NCBI GenBank assembly: GCA_024220505.1
Contig: JAKZZE010000008.1
Span: forward strand, 806,001 to 870,000
DNA: 64,000 bases
Origin: Rhizopus arrhizus
Lineage: Eukaryota > Mucoromycota > Mucoromycetes > Mucorales > Rhizopodaceae
Direction of reading: 5' to 3'
The translations under genes were made by a program, and so were the position numbers. The notes beneath the pieces were generated by a model. The model ran no database searches and was not told the origin of the DNA. It saw nothing but the letters and a program-made list of their open reading frames with translations. Shown in pieces: positions 61,134 through 64,000 of this stretch. How positions within the stretch are numbered: the first letter of the stretch is position 1; each line of letters starts with the position of its first letter.

Positions 61134-63047
61134 TTATTCTCCCAGTTGAGGACCCTTCAATGATGTTCTACCAGCACGCATCATTTCATCAACTAATAAT
61201 AAATTGCTTGCAATAACAGAACATGAGTGAAGCATGTGACGATGAACTCTGTAATTATCCCAGACACCTTCTAATTTAGGATCCATCGTTTCGCCTGTCT
61301 TCAAGTCAACACCAACAACATGACCATCAGCGTGCTCATCCTAAATCATTATGTGAGTTTGAGTAAATTTTGAATGACGACTCATTTTCTTACTTGTAAA
61401 GCAACAATCACATCCTGCACATCAAAGCCAGCATTTTGAGCCAATACCTTGGGTATGATCAACATGGCATCAGCAAATGCTTGAACGCCCATCTTTGCAC
61501 GACCCTTGACTTCCTTTTATATTTTACCAAATGTTGAGCCAATGCGACTTCAAAGGCGCCACCACCAGGAACGACAGCTTTATCTTCAATAGCGTTCTTG
61601 ACCGCACGAAGACCATCACGCACGGCGTCATTTGTTTGTTGGATGGTGTGAGGGTTGGGACCCTTGAGCAAGAGGGTGACACTATAAGGATCTTTGACAT
61701 CTTCAACAAATGTGTATTTATCTTCACCCAACACCTGTTCATAGACTGATCCAGCATAACCCAAGACCTCAGGTGTCAAATCGTCCACCGAGTTTTGAGC
61801 CACACCACCACAGACCAATTGAAGACGTTCCATATTTCTTCTCTTGGCACGACGAAGGGCCAAGATGCCGTGCTTGGCCAAGAGATCAAGTGAAAGAGGG
61901 TCAATACCCTTTTGGTTGATGATGACAAAACCTTTACCAGCATGCTCACCACTGCAAACCTCATTCTTGAATTCGACCAAGCGACGGACCTTATCATCCA
62001 CATGTTTACGTTCACTCTCAATCAACTTGTCGCGCTGTTCGGGGGTCGAGTAAAAGAAACCAGAGTTGATTTCGGATTTTTCGTACTCGAGACTGACATT
62101 CAACGTGAGCACAAAGGCGTCCTTGATCTTCTTGGGCATATCAGGGTGACGAGCACCGTGGTCGAGGACGAGACCACGGATTAATCTGGATTCTGTTTCT
62201 GTACGATGCTGCATCTTCATGATTTCAACCATGTGCAAATCGATTGGTTCACCTTCACGACGAATAGCCAAAACAGCATCGACCACGGCCTCTGTTAAAG
62301 TGTCGGCAAGAGCACGGTGGACCTTGGTACGAAGAGAGGTACGAGCAACTGACACGAGTAATTCACGGTCAATCTCGCCTTGGTTCACTTTGAATTGTTC
62401 CAAAAACTATGAAAAAGGAAATGTCAAACTATGCTCATCTCTTTTTTTTCTCTCTCTTCTTTACGTTGAGTGCTTCCTTCTTGGCAAGATCATATCCTTC
62501 TGTAATCACACGAGGATGAAGTCCTTCGGAGATGTAACGTTCTGCTTGTTTGAGAAGCTCACCGACCTTCAAGACGATAGAGGTCGTGCCATCACCTGTA
62601 ATTTCATCTTGTGCTGTAGCAGCTTTAGCAATCATGGCAGCAGTAGGATGTTGGATTTGCTACCAATAGAATATAAATACAGGTTTGCTGTATAAAATAG
62701 TGTGCTCATTTACCATTTCATTCAACAAAACTTTTCCATCTTTTGTAAGTTTAACAGCACCAGCACCATCAACTAACCTTTAAAAAAGATGGTTAAAATA
62801 TTAATCATCTATTTTTCGACAAAATGCTTTGTTTTTGCTTACATCTTGATGGTTCCTCTAGGACCCAAGTTGGATCTCAACACTTCTTGTAAACCGATCG
62901 CAGCAGTAATATTAAGTTGAAGTGCTTGACCGCGTCTTGCGACATCCGAGTTTGGATTGATGACTTTCAGAGCAGCAGAAGACCTTTTTTTTTATAAAAG
63001 TAATTAGTATTCAAGAAGTGAGAAAGTATAACTTTATAAGTTTACAT
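61134..63047 (-). CDS. CCT6: TCP-1/CCT chaperonin zeta subunit, split start codon and one apparent frameshift
   Basis: CCT6 is the zeta subunit of the cytosolic chaperonin that folds actin and tubulin. Exons on the minus strand are 63047-63046 (coding part AT only), 62983-62843, 62777-62714, 62659-62465, 62406-61394 and 61340-61134, giving about 540 residues. AT joins G TCT TCT across the first intron, so the start codon is split and the protein opens [20 protein letters not shown]. Hallmarks are [20 protein letters not shown], the ATPase motif [62 protein letters not shown], and [16 protein letters not shown]. Near 61515-61518 the frame shifts by one base: VKYK must be followed by [17 protein letters not shown] in another frame. 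One missing A in an A run would explain it. Confidence 0.92.
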
Positions 63048-64000
63048 TGTTTTTAATATAAAAAAGAAAAAAGATTAAAAAAGCTAAAGAAAAAGGAGAT
63101 CTTGCCATTGCCTACTAAAAAAATTTCAAACGAAGGGCTCTCAAAATGTGAATAAGCGGAGTTGACGAATTGTCAAAAGCAGAAAGAAAAAACATGTAAT
63201 CAAGGTAAGTCATTCTGATATCGGGCTACCATTAGGTCTTGTAGTAGCATTTTATAAATGACATGTTATGCAAGGAGATTATCATTATGTATGACGATGC
63301 GTATAATAAAGTCTATCTGAATAAAGCCAGTTTTTTATTTTACCGGCTTAAGACCATTCAAACTGGACCAAGTAACTTTCATATGCTGATTAGCCCAAGA
63401 TACTTTTGCAGAACATTTATAGTCTACTTCAAATTCATAGAAAAAGAAAAAAAAAAAGCTCTTTTTTTTCCCGTCTTCACTGTACTTTTCGTAACAAAGT
63501 TCACAGTGAGAAGGACGGAGGACGAAATCAGCGTGGAATAAAAGTCCCGTTGAATATAAGCAACTAGCAATCATGTTCATCACAAACGAATTGTAGATAT
63601 TTATCTTTGGCAAGGTTTAAATTTAAGGTATTAGTTCTTTATTACTATTATTATAAGAAAAAAAGACATCGCAAGTCCACAATCATGTTCTTTTTTCTAC
63701 TGTTGGCGCCGTTTATCTGGAGCTTTTGGTTAGATGACTACTTTGGTAAGTCAGCGTCAAGGTATGGTTTGCCGTTGATGGGATCGGTAAGACTGAGGCC
63801 TAAATGGACTGGTTGAACCATTGACTTACGATGTGTCTTCTTTTTTGTGAATGGACTCTGTAAAGCCTTGGGTTCCATTGTGTTTGTACTAGTCCCTACC
63901 AGGGCTTGAGTAGATGCAGCATTATCAAGGGCAAGAGGAGTTACTTGCTATATTAGTATTTATAAGACATAAAGTTGATGTAATTGTTAAGGATGCCTTA
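63048..64000. other. Intergenic to window end, no supported gene
   Basis: A/T-rich DNA upstream of CCT6. A short plus-strand frame from about 63685 (MFFFLLLAPFIWSFWLDDYF) is hydrophobic and then ends; it could be chance or the edge of a feature beyond the window. Confidence 0.4.

Noticed and set aside
61508..61521. A 14-nt GT..AG intron that would cure the CCT6 frameshift
   Set aside because: Far below any spliceosomal intron length seen in the window (about 44 nt and up); a one-base homopolymer error is simpler.

Overview
This is a eukaryotic nuclear window. It is AT-rich, most genes carry several short introns (about 50-80 nt, GT..AG, often with a ttactaac-type branch site), and long poly-T/poly-A tracts lie between genes. 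The proteins look fungal: an Rsp5-type C2-WW3-HECT ligase, a Met30/SconB F-box protein, Ptc7, Yet3/BAP31, a Ypq-type PQ-loop transporter and a CipC/DUF3759 protein. Gene structure and the style of the accessory repeats suggest an early-diverging fungus, most likely Mucoromycota (Mucorales). That placement is an inference.

Layout. 1-16 kb is dense housekeeping DNA: RPN2 (5' end outside the window), TFIIA-gamma (-), RSP5 (+), MET30/sconB (-), a TBC Rab-GAP (+), MBF1 (+), RPL19 (+), a PTC7-like phosphatase (+), RPS3 (+) and a mucin-like membrane protein (-). 16-23.5 kb is gene-poor and holds the complex I PSST subunit (-) and a small secreted peptide (-). 23.5-33 kb holds DPH3 (+), BAP31 (-), eIF2-alpha (-), APC10 (+), a PRL-type phosphatase (+), a PQ-loop transporter (+), GAPDH (-) and a HAL-like kinase (-). 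33-44.7 kb is accessory: one orphan gene, decayed element fragments, RPT6 (+), and then a repeat-rich block with a zinc-knuckle ORF and a gene that looks like an IS607-type serine recombinase set inside a near-perfect inverted repeat. 44.7-64 kb holds an insulin-degrading-enzyme homologue (+), a beta-trefoil/DUF3759 protein (+), two knottin-type secreted peptides (+), a kinesin-4 (+), a small coiled-coil protein (+) and CCT6 (-).

The genes do not form one pathway. They cluster loosely around protein synthesis (RPL19, RPS3, eIF2-alpha, DPH3, MBF1) and proteostasis (RPN2, RPT6, RSP5, MET30, APC10, IDE, CCT6). Divergent pairs share promoters of about 460 bp (TFIIA-gamma/RSP5, MET30/TBC). Convergent pairs end within about 50-130 bp of each other (DPH3/BAP31, RPS3/mucin-like, PQ-loop/GAPDH).

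The most unusual observations are the recombinase-like gene with its inverted repeat (42.0-43.85 kb), a 3-nt microexon in RPS3, start codons split AT|G by an intron in both RPL19 and CCT6, two GC-AG introns, and a pair of knottin-like secreted peptides. All exon joins were read by eye from the sequence and protein conservation; no alignment was run.
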